Positions 52,734 through 61,325 are shown, counted from the stretch's first letter. The stretch: DNA of 64,000 nt from Parabacteroides sp. An277 (GCF_002159645.1 NZ_NFJB01000014.1:31716-95715); one strand, 5' to 3'. A program made the numbers and translations. The notes: a model not told the origin generated them from the letters alone.

Positions 52734-52844
52734 ATGAATCCGCAGAGCGAACTGCAAACGCAATACGACGCGTTGGCGTAAGAATACGCCTTCGAAAAAG
52801 CAGCCTACGAAGCCGCCTCGACGCAGGCGGGCCTCGCGCGGAAC
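52734..52844 (+). pseudogene. Interrupted native N-terminus of the helicase gene (in-frame TAA)
   Basis: An ATG at 52734 is in frame with the helicase ORF and encodes MNPQSELQTQYDALA, then TAA at 52779-52781. Translation continues in frame (EYAFEKAAYEAASTQAGLA...) into the helicase start at 52845. The segment has the length and coiled-coil character of the ~40-residue N-terminus of related helicases as I remember them. A single base change would explain the stop. Confidence 0.6.
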
Positions 52845-54626
52845 ATGCAGCAAGGAATTTGTTGGTATCCGGTTACGACAGGGAGAAACTACTATAATTC
52901 ATTAAATCAATTCGTAATTGAACTGGAAAAACGGGACGCGCCCGAGGGGGAACACGCCTTCGAATACGGCCGTCCCGTTCGTTTTTTTAAGACAGACGGC
53001 CAAGGGCGCCCACGGTTTTTTTCCTTCGCCTCGGTCGTGAGCTATGTCCAAGAGCAAAAAATGGTCGTGACGCTCCCTTCTCCCTCCGCGCTCCTGGAAA
53101 TCCAAGGCGAAGCAGACCTCGGCATTCAGCTTTATTTCGACGAGACCAGTTACAAGTCCATGTTCGCCGCCCTGAAAGCCGTGATGGCAGCGAAAGGCAC
53201 GCGGCTGGCCGAATTAAGGGATATTTGCCTCGGAAACCAGCCGGCCGAGCGCCGGAAGCTTTTTCCGCTTCGGTTTCCCTGGCTGAACAGCTCGCAAGAG
53301 AAGGCGGTGAACGAAGTACTGGCCGCCAAAGACGTCGCAATCGTGCACGGACCGCCCGGGACCGGGAAAACCACCACGCTGGTTGAGGCGATTTACGAGA
53401 CCCTTCATCGCGAGACACAAGTGCTGGTTTGCGCGCAAAGTAACATGGCCGTAGACTGGATATCCGAAAAGCTCATGGACAGGGGCGTGAACGTCCTCCG
53501 CATGGGTAATCCGACACGGGTGACCGATAAGATGCTCTCATTTACCTATGAACGTCGCTTCGAAGCCCACCCCGATTACCCCGAACTTTGGGGCATACGG
53601 AAAACCATCCGCGACATCCAAAATAACCTCAAAAACCGAAGCGGGAGCCAACGGGAGACCGACCGCAACCGGCTTTCCCGCCTCCGATACCGCGAGACGG
53701 AGCTCACGATGCAAATAGACCGGGAATTGTTCGAGGAGGCGCGCGTCGTCGCTTGTACGCTCGTCGGAGCCTCCCACCGACTCCTCGAAGCGCATCACTT
53801 CACGACGCTCTTCATCGACGAGGCCGCGCAAGCCTTGGAGGCTGCGTCGTGGATTGCGATACAGAAAACAGACCGGATTATCCTCGCCGGAGACCACCAA
53901 CAACTTCCCCCGACGATTAAATGCCCGGAAGCGGCCCAGGCCGGCCTCTCGCAGACGTTGATGCAAAAGATTGCCACCCGGAAACTAGCAACCGTCTCGC
54001 TTCTCACCGTCCAATACCGGATGCATGAGGCCATCATGGGATTTCCATCCGCCTGGTTCTACGACAACCAATTAAAAGCTGCGCCCGAAGTGAAAGAGCG
54101 GGGAATCTTAGCACTCGACACGCCGCTCGTCTGGGTAGACACCGGCGGATGCGAATGGGCCGAAGAGACATCCGCCGAGGGCTCGAGCCGCCTCAATCGG
54201 AAAGAAGCCGAAGAGCTTATCCTCCAGCTGCAGGCATACATCGAGCGTATCGGCAGAGAGCGCATCCTCGAAGAGCACATCGACTTCGGCATCATTTCGC
54301 CCTACAAAGCGCAGGTCTATTATCTCCGGAGGCTATTGAAAAGGACTCCATTCTTCAAACCCATTCGTTCGCTCCTCACGGTACACACCGTCGATGGCTT
54401 CCAAGGACAAGAGCGAGACGTCGTCCTCATCAGCTTGGTCCGCGCGAACGAGACCGGAAAGATTGGCTTCCTTTCCGACCTTCGACGGATGAATGTCGCC
54501 ATCACCCGTGCCCGCATGAAGCTCATCCTCCTCGGCGACGCGTCCACCCTCTCGCGTCATGCCTTTTACCGGAAATTGTATCAATATGTAGAAGAAAAGG
54601 GGAAAGTGATCCGGTTGGCGGACTAA
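52845..54626 (+). CDS. UPF1/SMUBP2-like superfamily 1 DNA/RNA helicase
   Basis: There are 593 residues from the first ATG after the in-frame stop. A beta-barrel-type N-terminal region (about 1-120) is followed by motif I GPPGTGKT (169-176), motif Ia VLVCAQSNMAVD, a helical insert, and motif II DEAAQA (325-330). Later motifs are ILAGDHQQLPPT (III), VQYRM (IV region), TVDGFQGQERDVVLISLVR (V) and NVAITRARMKLILLGD (VI). All helicase motifs are intact, so the shortened protein could still work. It directly follows the DUF6261 gene. Its role in the cell is not known, and related proteins act in RNA or DNA unwinding. Confidence 0.9.
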   Translation: MQQGICWYPVTTGRNYYNSLNQFVIELEKRDAPEGEHAFEYGRPVRFFKTDGQGRPRFFSFASVVSYVQEQKMVVTLPSPSALLEIQGEADLGIQLYFDETSYKSMFAALKAVMAAKGTRLAELRDICLGNQPAERRKLFPLRFPWLNSSQEKAVNEVLAAKDVAIVHGPPGTGKTTTLVEAIYETLHRETQVLVCAQSNMAVDWISEKLMDRGVNVLRMGNPTRVTDKMLSFTYERRFEAHPDYPELWGIRKTIRDIQNNLKNRSGSQRETDRNRLSRLRYRETELTMQIDRELFEEARVVACTLVGASHRLLEAHHFTTLFIDEAAQALEAASWIAIQKTDRIILAGDHQQLPPTIKCPEAAQAGLSQTLMQKIATRKLATVSLLTVQYRMHEAIMGFPSAWFYDNQLKAAPEVKERGILALDTPLVWVDTGGCEWAEETSAEGSSRLNRKEAEELILQLQAYIERIGRERILEEHIDFGIISPYKAQVYYLRRLLKRTPFFKPIRSLLTVHTVDGFQGQERDVVLISLVRANETGKIGFLSDLRRMNVAITRARMKLILLGDASTLSRHAFYRKLYQYVEEKGKVIRLAD

Positions 54627-54850
54627 AATATCTAAATTACCCGTCAATTTGTAGGGTCGTATCAATATTATGTATATTTTTGTCGTGCTCAAATGAAATA
54701 AAGAGCAACAAAGTAAGAATGCGTTTGAAGATATTATCCGTGTTCAGGAAATCCCCAATTTCATTAGCTACAATGGATAATGTTGATAAACGCTCCATAG
54801 CCTTATATGCGTAATAAGTATTGCCCCCGTGCAAGCTATTATAAATATAG

Positions 54851-54920
54851 GCGTGGGGCTTTATATTACTTGTAGTGAGTATGGGGATACTTCTGAACGG
54901 TAATATAACAGTTCCCACGC
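54851..54920 (+). terminator. Large two-stem hairpin with U-rich tail after the helicase gene
   Basis: GCGTGGG (54851-54857) pairs with CCCACGC (54914-54920), and TTATATTAC (54861-54869) pairs with GTAATATAA (54900-54908). TTTTATTTTAT follows. It lies 225 nt after the helicase stop in a 480-nt AT-rich gap that has no convincing gene, so it may instead be the 3' end of a separate small transcript. Confidence 0.55.
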
Positions 54921-55108
54921 TTTTATTTTATAAGGACTTCAGCATCCTTTGGGAACAGGGCTGAAAACAAAAGCAAGGAGCAATATGAAAGACTTCCTAT
55001 TATCATCCATCCAAGCGGCACGTGTCTGCGTGCGCTCCGCTTTTCTTTTCTCACCGGCGGTTGTTTTTCAACAAAGAATGTGCCATAATGAAACTGGAAA
55101 AATGAATT

Positions 55109-55309
55109 ATGGTACCCGAAGAATATGAAAAATCGTTTCCGCAAGACAAAGCGTTATGGGAACAACTATTGGCCTTGACGCGCGAAGTCGAATCTTTCAA
55201 GACTTCCATTTATGGCAATTCGCTGGAATCCGTATTGGCAAGATTGGAAGGAATCGGAAAGGAAATAGATATTTTATTGTCGTATTTGCGGGAAAATCCA
55301 GACAAATAG
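55109..55309 (+). CDS. Small hypothetical helical protein
   Basis: The protein has 66 residues, acidic, amphipathic and probably coiled-coil (ALWEQLLALTREVESFKTSIYG, VLARLEGIGKEIDILLSYLRE). Codon choice resembles the neighbouring real genes rather than random sequence. There is no recognisable family, signal peptide or membrane segment. It lies 167 nt before hsp20 on the same strand. An alternative upstream start with a Shine-Dalgarno-like AAGGAG (ATG 54985, different frame, 48 codons) overlaps it and could be a leader peptide. Confidence 0.5.
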   Translation: MVPEEYEKSFPQDKALWEQLLALTREVESFKTSIYGNSLESVLARLEGIGKEIDILLSYLRENPDK

Positions 55310-55475
55310 TCAGCTTCTACTCTTAAATGATGACAAAATGAACCGTTGCAGCTCGTCGGGCGATTTGGAATGCAAATTGAGGCAAATAGGCGGATCGAAC
55401 AAAAGAAAATAAGAATCCTGCGCAGGCAGGAACGCTAAATAATATAAGTTTAATCATCAAAAAAAGGAGGTTATT

Positions 55476-55904
55476 ATGACACCTGTAAGAAAAAATGAAG
55501 ATTGGTTGCCGGGTATCTTTACTGATTTCTTCGACAACGGATGGATGTTGAAAGCCAATGCGACAGCTCCGGCTATCAATGTAGCGGAAAGCGACAAGGG
55601 CTACCATGTGGAAGTGGCGGCTCCGGGCATGACGAAAGCAGATTTCTCGGTCAATTTGGATACCGACAACAACTTGGTCATCAACATGGAGAAGAAAGAG
55701 GAAACGAAGGACGAAAAGAAAGACAAACGTTATCTTCGTCGCGAGTTCTCTTATTCGAAATTCCAGCAGGCCATCGCTTTGCCGGATAATGTGGACAAAG
55801 ACAAGATTTCGGCCAAAGTGGAAAACGGGTTGCTTTTGATTGACATTCCGAAGAAGTCGGCTGAGGCAGAGAAAAAACAAGGAAAAGTTATTGAAGTGAA
55901 ATAG
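55476..55904 (+). CDS. Hsp20/alpha-crystallin small heat-shock protein
   Basis: The protein has 142 residues. The alpha-crystallin domain spans about residues 30-130 (PAINVAESDKGYHVEVAAPGMTKADFSV, RRE FSYSKFQQAIALPDNVDKDKISAKVENGLLLIDIPKK) with the conserved G-x-L motif as NGLLLIDIP. It is an ATP-independent holdase chaperone of the cytoplasm. The ATG is preceded by a strong AAAAGGAGG ribosome-binding site, unusual in this phylum and consistent with high expression. No CIRCE element is visible. Confidence 0.95.
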   Translation: MTPVRKNEDWLPGIFTDFFDNGWMLKANATAPAINVAESDKGYHVEVAAPGMTKADFSVNLDTDNNLVINMEKKEETKDEKKDKRYLRREFSYSKFQQAIALPDNVDKDKISAKVENGLLLIDIPKKSAEAEKKQGKVIEVK

Positions 55905-55939
55905 CTTTACATTTTTCTCATATATTTAGTGTGTCTCGC

Positions 55940-55977
55940 GCATAGGCAAGGGCGGCGGAGGCTGCCTGCGCCTATGC
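55940..55977 (+). terminator. Hairpin between hsp20 and pfkA
   Basis: GCATAGGC (55940-55947) pairs with GCCTATGC (55970-55977), with further pairing inside the GC-rich loop. A weak TTAAAAAC tail follows. Confidence 0.5.
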
Positions 55978-55996
55978 TTAAAAACAAAATAACGCG

Positions 55997-56980
55997 ATGA
56001 ATAAAGATTTGTTTATTGGGATTTTGACGTCGGGCGGCGACGCTTCAGGCATGAACGCGGCGATCCGTGCCGTGACGCGTGCCGCGATTTATAACGGGTT
56101 CCGGGTGAAAGGCATCTACCGCGGATACGAAGGGTTGATTGCCGGGGAAGTGAAAGAGATTACGACCGAAGACGTCAGCAATATCATCCAGCGCGGGGGA
56201 ACCATCCTCAAGACCGCGCGCTCGAAAGAATTCACCACGCCCGAAGGACGGCGGAAGGCTTACGACGTCTTGAAACGGGAAAATATCGGTTACCTGGTCA
56301 TTATCGGCGGGGACGGTTCCTTGACGGGCGCGCGCCTGTTTGCCGACGAATATCCCGACGTGGTTTGCATCGGTTTGCCGGGCACGATAGACAATGACCT
56401 CTGCGGGACGGATACGACCATCGGGTACGATACGGCCTTGAACACCATCGTGGAATGTGTGGACAAGATCCGCGATACGGCCACCTCGCACGAGCGCATC
56501 TTCTTTGTCGAGGTCATGGGGCGCGATGCCGGTTTCCTGGCACAGAACAGCGCGATTGCGTCGGGGGCCGAAGCCGCCATTATCCCGGAAGACAAGACCG
56601 ACGTGGACCAATTGGAGCAATTCATTAGCCGGGGCTTCCGCAAAACAAAGAACAGCAGCATTGTCATCGTCTCGGAAAGCCCGAAGGACGGCGGCGCCAT
56701 GCATTATGCCGAACGGGTGCGGAAGGAATACCCGCAATACGAAGTGCGCGTTTCGATCTTGGGCCATTTGCAACGAGGCGGCGCGCCGAGCGCAGGAGAC
56801 CGTATCCTGGCCAGCCGGTTGGGCGAAGCTGCCGTCCAAGCCATTTTGGAAGAACAGCGGAACGTGATGATGGGCATCCGCGACAACGAAATCGTGTACG
56901 TTCCTTTTTCGGAAGCCATCAAGCGCGACAAGCCGATCGACAAGAACCTCATCCGCGTGTTGGATGAACTATCCATCTAA
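55997..56980 (+). CDS. pfkA: ATP-dependent 6-phosphofructokinase
   Basis: The protein has 327 residues, the bacterial PfkA length, catalysing the committed step of glycolysis. Motifs are [19 protein letters not shown] (phosphate loop), [12 protein letters not shown] (the Gly after GGD favours ATP over pyrophosphate), [23 protein letters not shown] (catalytic Asp), [13 protein letters not shown] and [23 protein letters not shown]. It is followed by a 280-nt palindrome array. Confidence 0.97.
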   Translation: MNKDLFIGILTSGGDASGMNAAIRAVTRAAIYNGFRVKGIYRGYEGLIAGEVKEITTEDVSNIIQRGGTILKTARSKEFTTPEGRRKAYDVLKRENIGYLVIIGGDGSLTGARLFADEYPDVVCIGLPGTIDNDLCGTDTTIGYDTALNTIVECVDKIRDTATSHERIFFVEVMGRDAGFLAQNSAIASGAEAAIIPEDKTDVDQLEQFISRGFRKTKNSSIVIVSESPKDGGAMHYAERVRKEYPQYEVRVSILGHLQRGGAPSAGDRILASRLGEAAVQAILEEQRNVMMGIRDNEIVYVPFSEAIKRDKPIDKNLIRVLDELSI

Positions 56981-56996
56981 GGCGATTGAATCGTGT

Positions 56997-57275
56997 TTTT
57001 ACCCATCCAGCACGACAAGGATAAAGAGAAGGCGTCTCTTTACCCTCCGCGCGCTGTGTGGATAAAGAAAAGATTTAATATTTATCCTCCGCGTGCTGGG
57101 CGGATAAAGAGACGGCATCTCTTTACCCTCCGCGCGCTGTGTGGATAAAGAAAAGATTTAATATTTATCCTCCGCGTGCTGGGCAGATAAAGAGACGCTA
57201 TCTCTTTATCCTCCGCGTACTGGATGGGTAAAGAGACGGCGTCTCTTTATCCTTGTCGTGCTGGATGGGTAAAAT
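56997..57275. repeat. Palindrome array of six 41-42-nt units bounded by a ~33-bp terminal inverted repeat
   Basis: Units start at 57019, 57060, 57102, 57143, 57185 and 57227 (41, 42, 41, 42, 42 nt). Units 1, 3, 5 and 6 contain TAAAGAGAC-N3-GTCTCTTTA palindromes. Units 2 and 4 are an alternative AT-rich version and are almost identical to each other, so units 1-2 and 3-4 form a higher-order duplicate of 83 nt. The outer ends (TTTACCCATCCAGCACGACA at about 56998 and its complement ending near 57273) form a terminal inverted repeat. It lies between pfkA and the peroxidase gene and has no ORF. Confidence 0.9.
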
Positions 57276-57363
57276 TAGAAGTACATCTTGTATACTATAT
57301 CAAAAAAAGAAGCGGGAAGGCGCATTATCAGCCTAATCGTGGACATTTTAGAAGGAATGGTAT

Positions 57364-57371
57364 TACTTTTG
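57364..57371 (+). promoter_or_regulatory. -7 box of the cytochrome c peroxidase gene
   Basis: TACTTTTG fits TAnnTTTG, 76 nt before the ATG at 57448 and outside the palindrome array. Confidence 0.5.
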
Positions 57372-57447
57372 CAGCCCATTTCCCGCCAAGAGGGGGAAAA
57401 GGATGACATTTGATCTTTGTATAGGTTTTTAAAATAGCAGAAACAAA

Positions 57448-58842
57448 ATGAAAAAGAATGCTAAGATTTTGGTAGGAGCGGTCGGCATTGTCGCTGTATT
57501 GGCGATTGCCTATCGCATGGTAAACCAAGCTCCGTCTGCCGATTTGCCGGCAAACGAGCAAATGGAACAAATCTTGACGGACGGCGGATGTCTGGCGTGC
57601 CACTCCGCAAATCCGAAGTTGCCGTTTTATGCCAATTGGCCTGTGGCCAAAGGGTTGATCGGGAAGCATGTGAAGGATGGATATGCGACGTTCGACGTGG
57701 CTCCTTTCATGGCCTCCCTGCGTAACGGCTCCCAGCCCAACGAAGTGGATTTGGCGAAAGTGGAGCAGACCATCGCCGACGGTTCGATGCCGCTCAGCCA
57801 GTATTATTTGGTACATTGGGGCTCGTCGATTACCTCGACCAAACGCGAACAGATGTTGGCAGGAGTCAAGGAGATGCGGGCGAAGTTCTTCCCCAATCCG
57901 TTGGCAGCTCCCCAGTTTGCCAACGAGACGGTGCGTCCCGTTCCGGACAGCATCCCGTATGACGCCCGCAAGGCGGCGCTGGGCGATGTGCTTTATCACG
58001 ACACGCGCCTTTCGGCAGACGGAACGATTTCGTGTGCTACGTGCCACGGGCTGAATACGGGCGGCGTGGACAACAAGCGTTATTCGGAAGGTATCAAAGG
58101 GCAGTTGGGTGGCGTCAATGCGCCGACGGTCTATAATGCTTGCTTCAATTTCGTCCAGTTCTGGGACGGACGTGCGGGCACGTTGGCTGAACAGGCCGGT
58201 GGTCCTCCTTTGAATCCGGTCGAGATGGGTTGCAAGTCGTTCGACGAGATTGTCGCCCGCCTTTCGGAAGACAAGGCATTCGTGGACAGCTTTACCGTGG
58301 CTTATCCGGAAGGATTGAGCCAAGCGACCATCACCGATGCGATTGCCGAGTTCGAGAAGACGTTGGTAACGCCGAATAGCGCGTTCGACCGTTACCTGAA
58401 AGGCGACGAGCAGGCGATGACTGCCGAGCAGATAGCCGGGTATGACCTCTTCAAGCAATATGATTGCGCGACCTGCCATGCCGGTGTGAACATGGGCGGA
58501 TTGACCTACGAGCTGATGGGACAGCGCGCCAACTATTTCGAGGACCGCGAACTGACGCAGAAGTCCGGCCTGACCGATGGCGACAATGGCCGTTGGGCGC
58601 AGACGAAAGACGAGCACGACCGCTATCGCTTCAAGACGCCTACGTTGCGTAACGTCGCGCTGACCTATCCGTATTATCACGACGGAAGCGTCCAGACGTT
58701 GAACGAGGCCATTACGATGATGGCGAAGTATCAGGTAGGACGGGAAATGTCGGCTGCCGATGCGCAAAAGGTCGAGAGTTTCCTCAACGCGTTGACTGGC
58801 GAATATAAAGGAAAGTTGTTGGTAAACGACAACATGAAATAA
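57448..58842 (+). CDS. Tri-haem cytochrome c peroxidase (MauG/CcpA family) with extra N-terminal haem domain
   Basis: The protein has 464 residues. The N-terminal hydrophobic segment (ILVGAVGIVAVLAIAYRM) serves as signal anchor. A first haem-c site CLACH (residues 48-52) lies in a small domain with LPFYANWPVAKGLIGKHVKDG. The standard di-haem peroxidase follows, with CATCH at 196-200 and CATCH at 340-344, a GGPPLNPVEMG loop and the C-terminal RNVALTYPYYHDGSVQTL. It reduces periplasmic hydrogen peroxide with electrons from cytochromes or quinol. The extra haem may take electrons directly from the membrane. It is monocistronic and closed by a good terminator. Confidence 0.95.
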   Translation: MKKNAKILVGAVGIVAVLAIAYRMVNQAPSADLPANEQMEQILTDGGCLACHSANPKLPFYANWPVAKGLIGKHVKDGYATFDVAPFMASLRNGSQPNEVDLAKVEQTIADGSMPLSQYYLVHWGSSITSTKREQMLAGVKEMRAKFFPNPLAAPQFANETVRPVPDSIPYDARKAALGDVLYHDTRLSADGTISCATCHGLNTGGVDNKRYSEGIKGQLGGVNAPTVYNACFNFVQFWDGRAGTLAEQAGGPPLNPVEMGCKSFDEIVARLSEDKAFVDSFTVAYPEGLSQATITDAIAEFEKTLVTPNSAFDRYLKGDEQAMTAEQIAGYDLFKQYDCATCHAGVNMGGLTYELMGQRANYFEDRELTQKSGLTDGDNGRWAQTKDEHDRYRFKTPTLRNVALTYPYYHDGSVQTLNEAITMMAKYQVGREMSAADAQKVESFLNALTGEYKGKLLVNDNMK

Positions 58843-58864
58843 AAATCGAACCCCATAGGGGAAC

Positions 58865-58916
58865 AGAGGCACGGGACTTTTTAAGAGTTAATTAGTCCTG
58901 CGCCTCTTGTTTTTTC
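58865..58916 (+). terminator. Rho-independent terminator after the peroxidase gene
   Basis: The stem AGAGGCACGGGACT / AGTCCTGCGCCTCT has two mismatches. The loop is AU-rich and the tail is TGTTTTTT. Confidence 0.8.
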
Positions 58917-58960
58917 CTGGCTTTTTTCGCCAAAATCTTTTTTTTCTGGATTGTTGTCCT

Positions 58961-58968
58961 TATCTTTG
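58961..58968 (+). promoter_or_regulatory. -7 box of the menaquinone cluster
   Basis: TATCTTTG is a perfect TAnnTTTG, 30 nt before the ATG at 58999. A ribosome-binding-like AAAAAAGG follows it. Confidence 0.55.
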
Positions 58969-58998
58969 TAGGACTAATCTCTAAAAAAGGTAAAGGCC

Positions 58999-60231
58999 AT
59001 GAAGTATAAAATGTTAGTCATCGATGTGGACGGGACGTTATTGAACGACCAGAAACAGATAACCGAACACACGCGTTCGGCTATCATGAAGGCCCAACAA
59101 ATGGGCGTACATGTTGTGTTGTCTTCCGGACGTCCGACGGGCGGCATTCTTCCGATTGCCCGTTCGCTGGAACTGAATAATTACGGAGGATATGTGATTT
59201 CCTATAATGGAGCCCAAATCATAGATATGGCAACGGAAAGCGCGTTGTTCGACAAGCGCCTCGACCCCTCGCTCTTTCCCTATTTGGATAAGAAGGCAAA
59301 AAAGAATAACTTCGCCATTTTTACCTATATCGGAGAGCATATCTTGACGGACCATCCCGAAAATCCGCACGTTATCCAGGAGGCAGATTTGAACAACATG
59401 CATATTAAGGGTGTACCGAATTTCCCGGAAGCCGTAGATTTTGCGCCCTGCAAATGTATTCTGGCGAGCGACGACGAAGAGGCTTTAATCGGGCTGGAGA
59501 ATCATTGGAAACGGAGATTGGCTGGTGCTGCCGAAGTGTTCCGTTCCGAAGATTATTTCCTCGAAGTAGTTCCGCCGACCGTGGATAAGGGAAATACCCT
59601 TGCCCTGCTGATGGATATGCTGAAGCTGGACAAGGAAGAGGTGATGGCGATTGGCGACGGAGCGGCTGACGTGCCGATGATGCAGTTGGCAGGCTTGGCG
59701 GTGGCCATGGGCAATGCGCGGGATTCGGTGAAAGTTTGTACGGACCGTACGACGCTCACCAACGAGCAGGACGGTGTGGCCGTAGCGATCGAAATGGCTA
59801 TCTTGTCGGCAATCCGTCCGGCCGAGATTCCGTTAGACCAGCTCAACGCACGGGCGAAACATGCCTTGATGGGGAACTTGGGCATCCAATATACATACGC
59901 TTCGGAAGACCGTGTGGAGGCGACTATGCCAGTAGACGAGCGCACGCGCCAGCCTTTCGGCATCCTGCATGGAGGCGCCACGTTGGCTTTGGCCGAAACC
60001 GTAGCGGGATTAGGTTCGATGCTTTTGGTAAAGCCGGATGAAATCGTAGTCGGGATGCAAGTGAGCGGAAACCATATCTCCTCGGCACACGAAGGAGACA
60101 CAGTACGCGCGGTGGGCACGATTGTGCACAAAGGACGTTCGTCGCATGTGTGGAACGTTGACGTGTTCACTTCAACCGATCGTTTGGTTTCCTCCATCCG
60201 AGTCGTAAATAGTGTGATGAAAAAGAAATGA
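58999..60231 (+). CDS. Fusion of Cof-type HAD-IIB phosphatase and hotdog thioesterase (probable DHNA-CoA thioesterase)
   Basis: The protein has 410 residues. Residues 1-270 are a HAD-IIB hydrolase: LVIDVDGTLL (Asp9, Asp11), VVLSSGRPTGG, VDKGNTLALLMDML and AIGDGAADVPMMQLAG. Residues about 280-410 are a PaaI/YbdB-type hotdog domain with PFGILHGGATLALAETVAGLGSM, the active-site helix of 1,4-dihydroxy-2-naphthoyl-CoA thioesterases. It is the first gene of a run with menF (4-nt ATGA overlap), menD and menB. The hotdog part most likely releases DHNA after MenB. The HAD substrate is unclear, and a sugar or other phosphate is possible. Confidence 0.9.
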   Translation: MKYKMLVIDVDGTLLNDQKQITEHTRSAIMKAQQMGVHVVLSSGRPTGGILPIARSLELNNYGGYVISYNGAQIIDMATESALFDKRLDPSLFPYLDKKAKKNNFAIFTYIGEHILTDHPENPHVIQEADLNNMHIKGVPNFPEAVDFAPCKCILASDDEEALIGLENHWKRRLAGAAEVFRSEDYFLEVVPPTVDKGNTLALLMDMLKLDKEEVMAIGDGAADVPMMQLAGLAVAMGNARDSVKVCTDRTTLTNEQDGVAVAIEMAILSAIRPAEIPLDQLNARAKHALMGNLGIQYTYASEDRVEATMPVDERTRQPFGILHGGATLALAETVAGLGSMLLVKPDEIVVGMQVSGNHISSAHEGDTVRAVGTIVHKGRSSHVWNVDVFTSTDRLVSSIRVVNSVMKKK

Positions 60232-61319
60232 TAAGAGAAGAAAACGAATTTGTAATAGACCAATTAATACAAGAAGGAAGGAGCTTCGCGCTATGGCGCA
60301 TTCCGGGAGAGGAGACCATCCATTTCCGGATGCAAACCACGGGAAGCCCTGACTTAATCTATGATTTATCAGCATTAAACGGGCGGAGCGGTTTTGTAAT
60401 CGCTCCGTTCCATGTTTCAACGGAACATCCAATCGTACTAATCCAGCCCGATTGCTTCGAATTGCCGGAAAAAACAAAGGCATCTTCGCCCGAAAACATA
60501 GGCATGTTTGCGCGCAAAGAATACGATGTTTCCGACAAAGCAAAGGCATGGAACCAGTACCAGGTAGCTTTCCAGCATTTTTGGTCTGCCTTGGATGCAA
60601 AGAAGGCAGAGAAGCTGGTGCTTTCGCGGAGTTTTACGTGGGAAAAGGCGGAACGGCTTTCTCCCGGAAAAGCGTTCTTCCGCGCTTGTCGGCATTACAT
60701 CTATTCTTATGTATACCTTTGCCATACGCCCCAGACGGGCACGTGGATTGGCGGAACGCCTGAAATCCTGCTGGCCGGAGAAGGCACGCAATGGCAGACC
60801 ATTGCCTTGGCGGGGACGCAACACTTAGTGGATGGACAACTCCCCAAGCCCTGGGATGAAAAGAACATGCGCGAACAACAATTGGTGGCGACCTACATCC
60901 GTGAGCAACTCGAAAAAAAAGGTATTCATCCCGAGGAACAGGGACCCTATTCCGCGGTAGCCGTTGAATTGGCCCACCTCCGAAGTGATTTCCGGTTTGA
61001 GCTTCCCGACACGCAACATTTGGGTGATTTGCTGGACTTGTTGCATCCGACGCCTGCTGTTTGCGGATTTCCCAAGGAAATCGCCCATCGTTTTATCCTC
61101 GAGCGGGAAGGATATGACCGGAGTTACTATTCTGGATTCGTTGGTTGGCTCTCGCCTGTGGGGCGGACGGATTTGTATGTGAATCTCCGGTGTGCTACCA
61201 TGCAGGACCATTGTTATACCCTTTTCGCAGGCGGCGGATTACTCCCGTCGTCGCGCTTGCAAGAGGAATGGCAAGAGACAAACGATAAGATGCAAACAAT
61301 GAAGAAAATAATAGAATAA
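60228..61319 (+). CDS. menF: Isochorismate synthase
   Basis: The protein has 363 residues of the chorismate-binding family. It converts chorismate to isochorismate, the first menaquinone step. Diagnostic parts are ADKLVLSRSF-like AEKLVLSRSFTWEKA, WIGGTPEILLAGEG, IALAGTQ, YSAVAVELAHLRSDF, LHPTPAVCGFPKEIA and YSGFVGWLSPVGRTDLYVNLRCA. It overlaps the preceding fusion gene by 4 nt and is followed 6 nt later by menD, so the genes are tightly coupled. Confidence 0.94.
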   Translation: MIREENEFVIDQLIQEGRSFALWRIPGEETIHFRMQTTGSPDLIYDLSALNGRSGFVIAPFHVSTEHPIVLIQPDCFELPEKTKASSPENIGMFARKEYDVSDKAKAWNQYQVAFQHFWSALDAKKAEKLVLSRSFTWEKAERLSPGKAFFRACRHYIYSYVYLCHTPQTGTWIGGTPEILLAGEGTQWQTIALAGTQHLVDGQLPKPWDEKNMREQQLVATYIREQLEKKGIHPEEQGPYSAVAVELAHLRSDFRFELPDTQHLGDLLDLLHPTPAVCGFPKEIAHRFILEREGYDRSYYSGFVGWLSPVGRTDLYVNLRCATMQDHCYTLFAGGGLLPSSRLQEEWQETNDKMQTMKKIIE

Positions 61320-61325
61320 CCATTT

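Noticed and set aside
54637..54918. 93-codon minus-strand ORF between the helicase gene and the 66-residue gene
   Set aside because: It has plausible amino-acid content but no recognisable family, is AT-rich, and its 5' part is the large hairpin at 54851-54920. Left unannotated; it could be a decayed gene fragment.
57328..58872. 514-codon minus-strand ORF opposite the cytochrome c peroxidase gene
   Set aside because: Antisense shadow; the plus-strand frame contains three haem motifs and family signatures.
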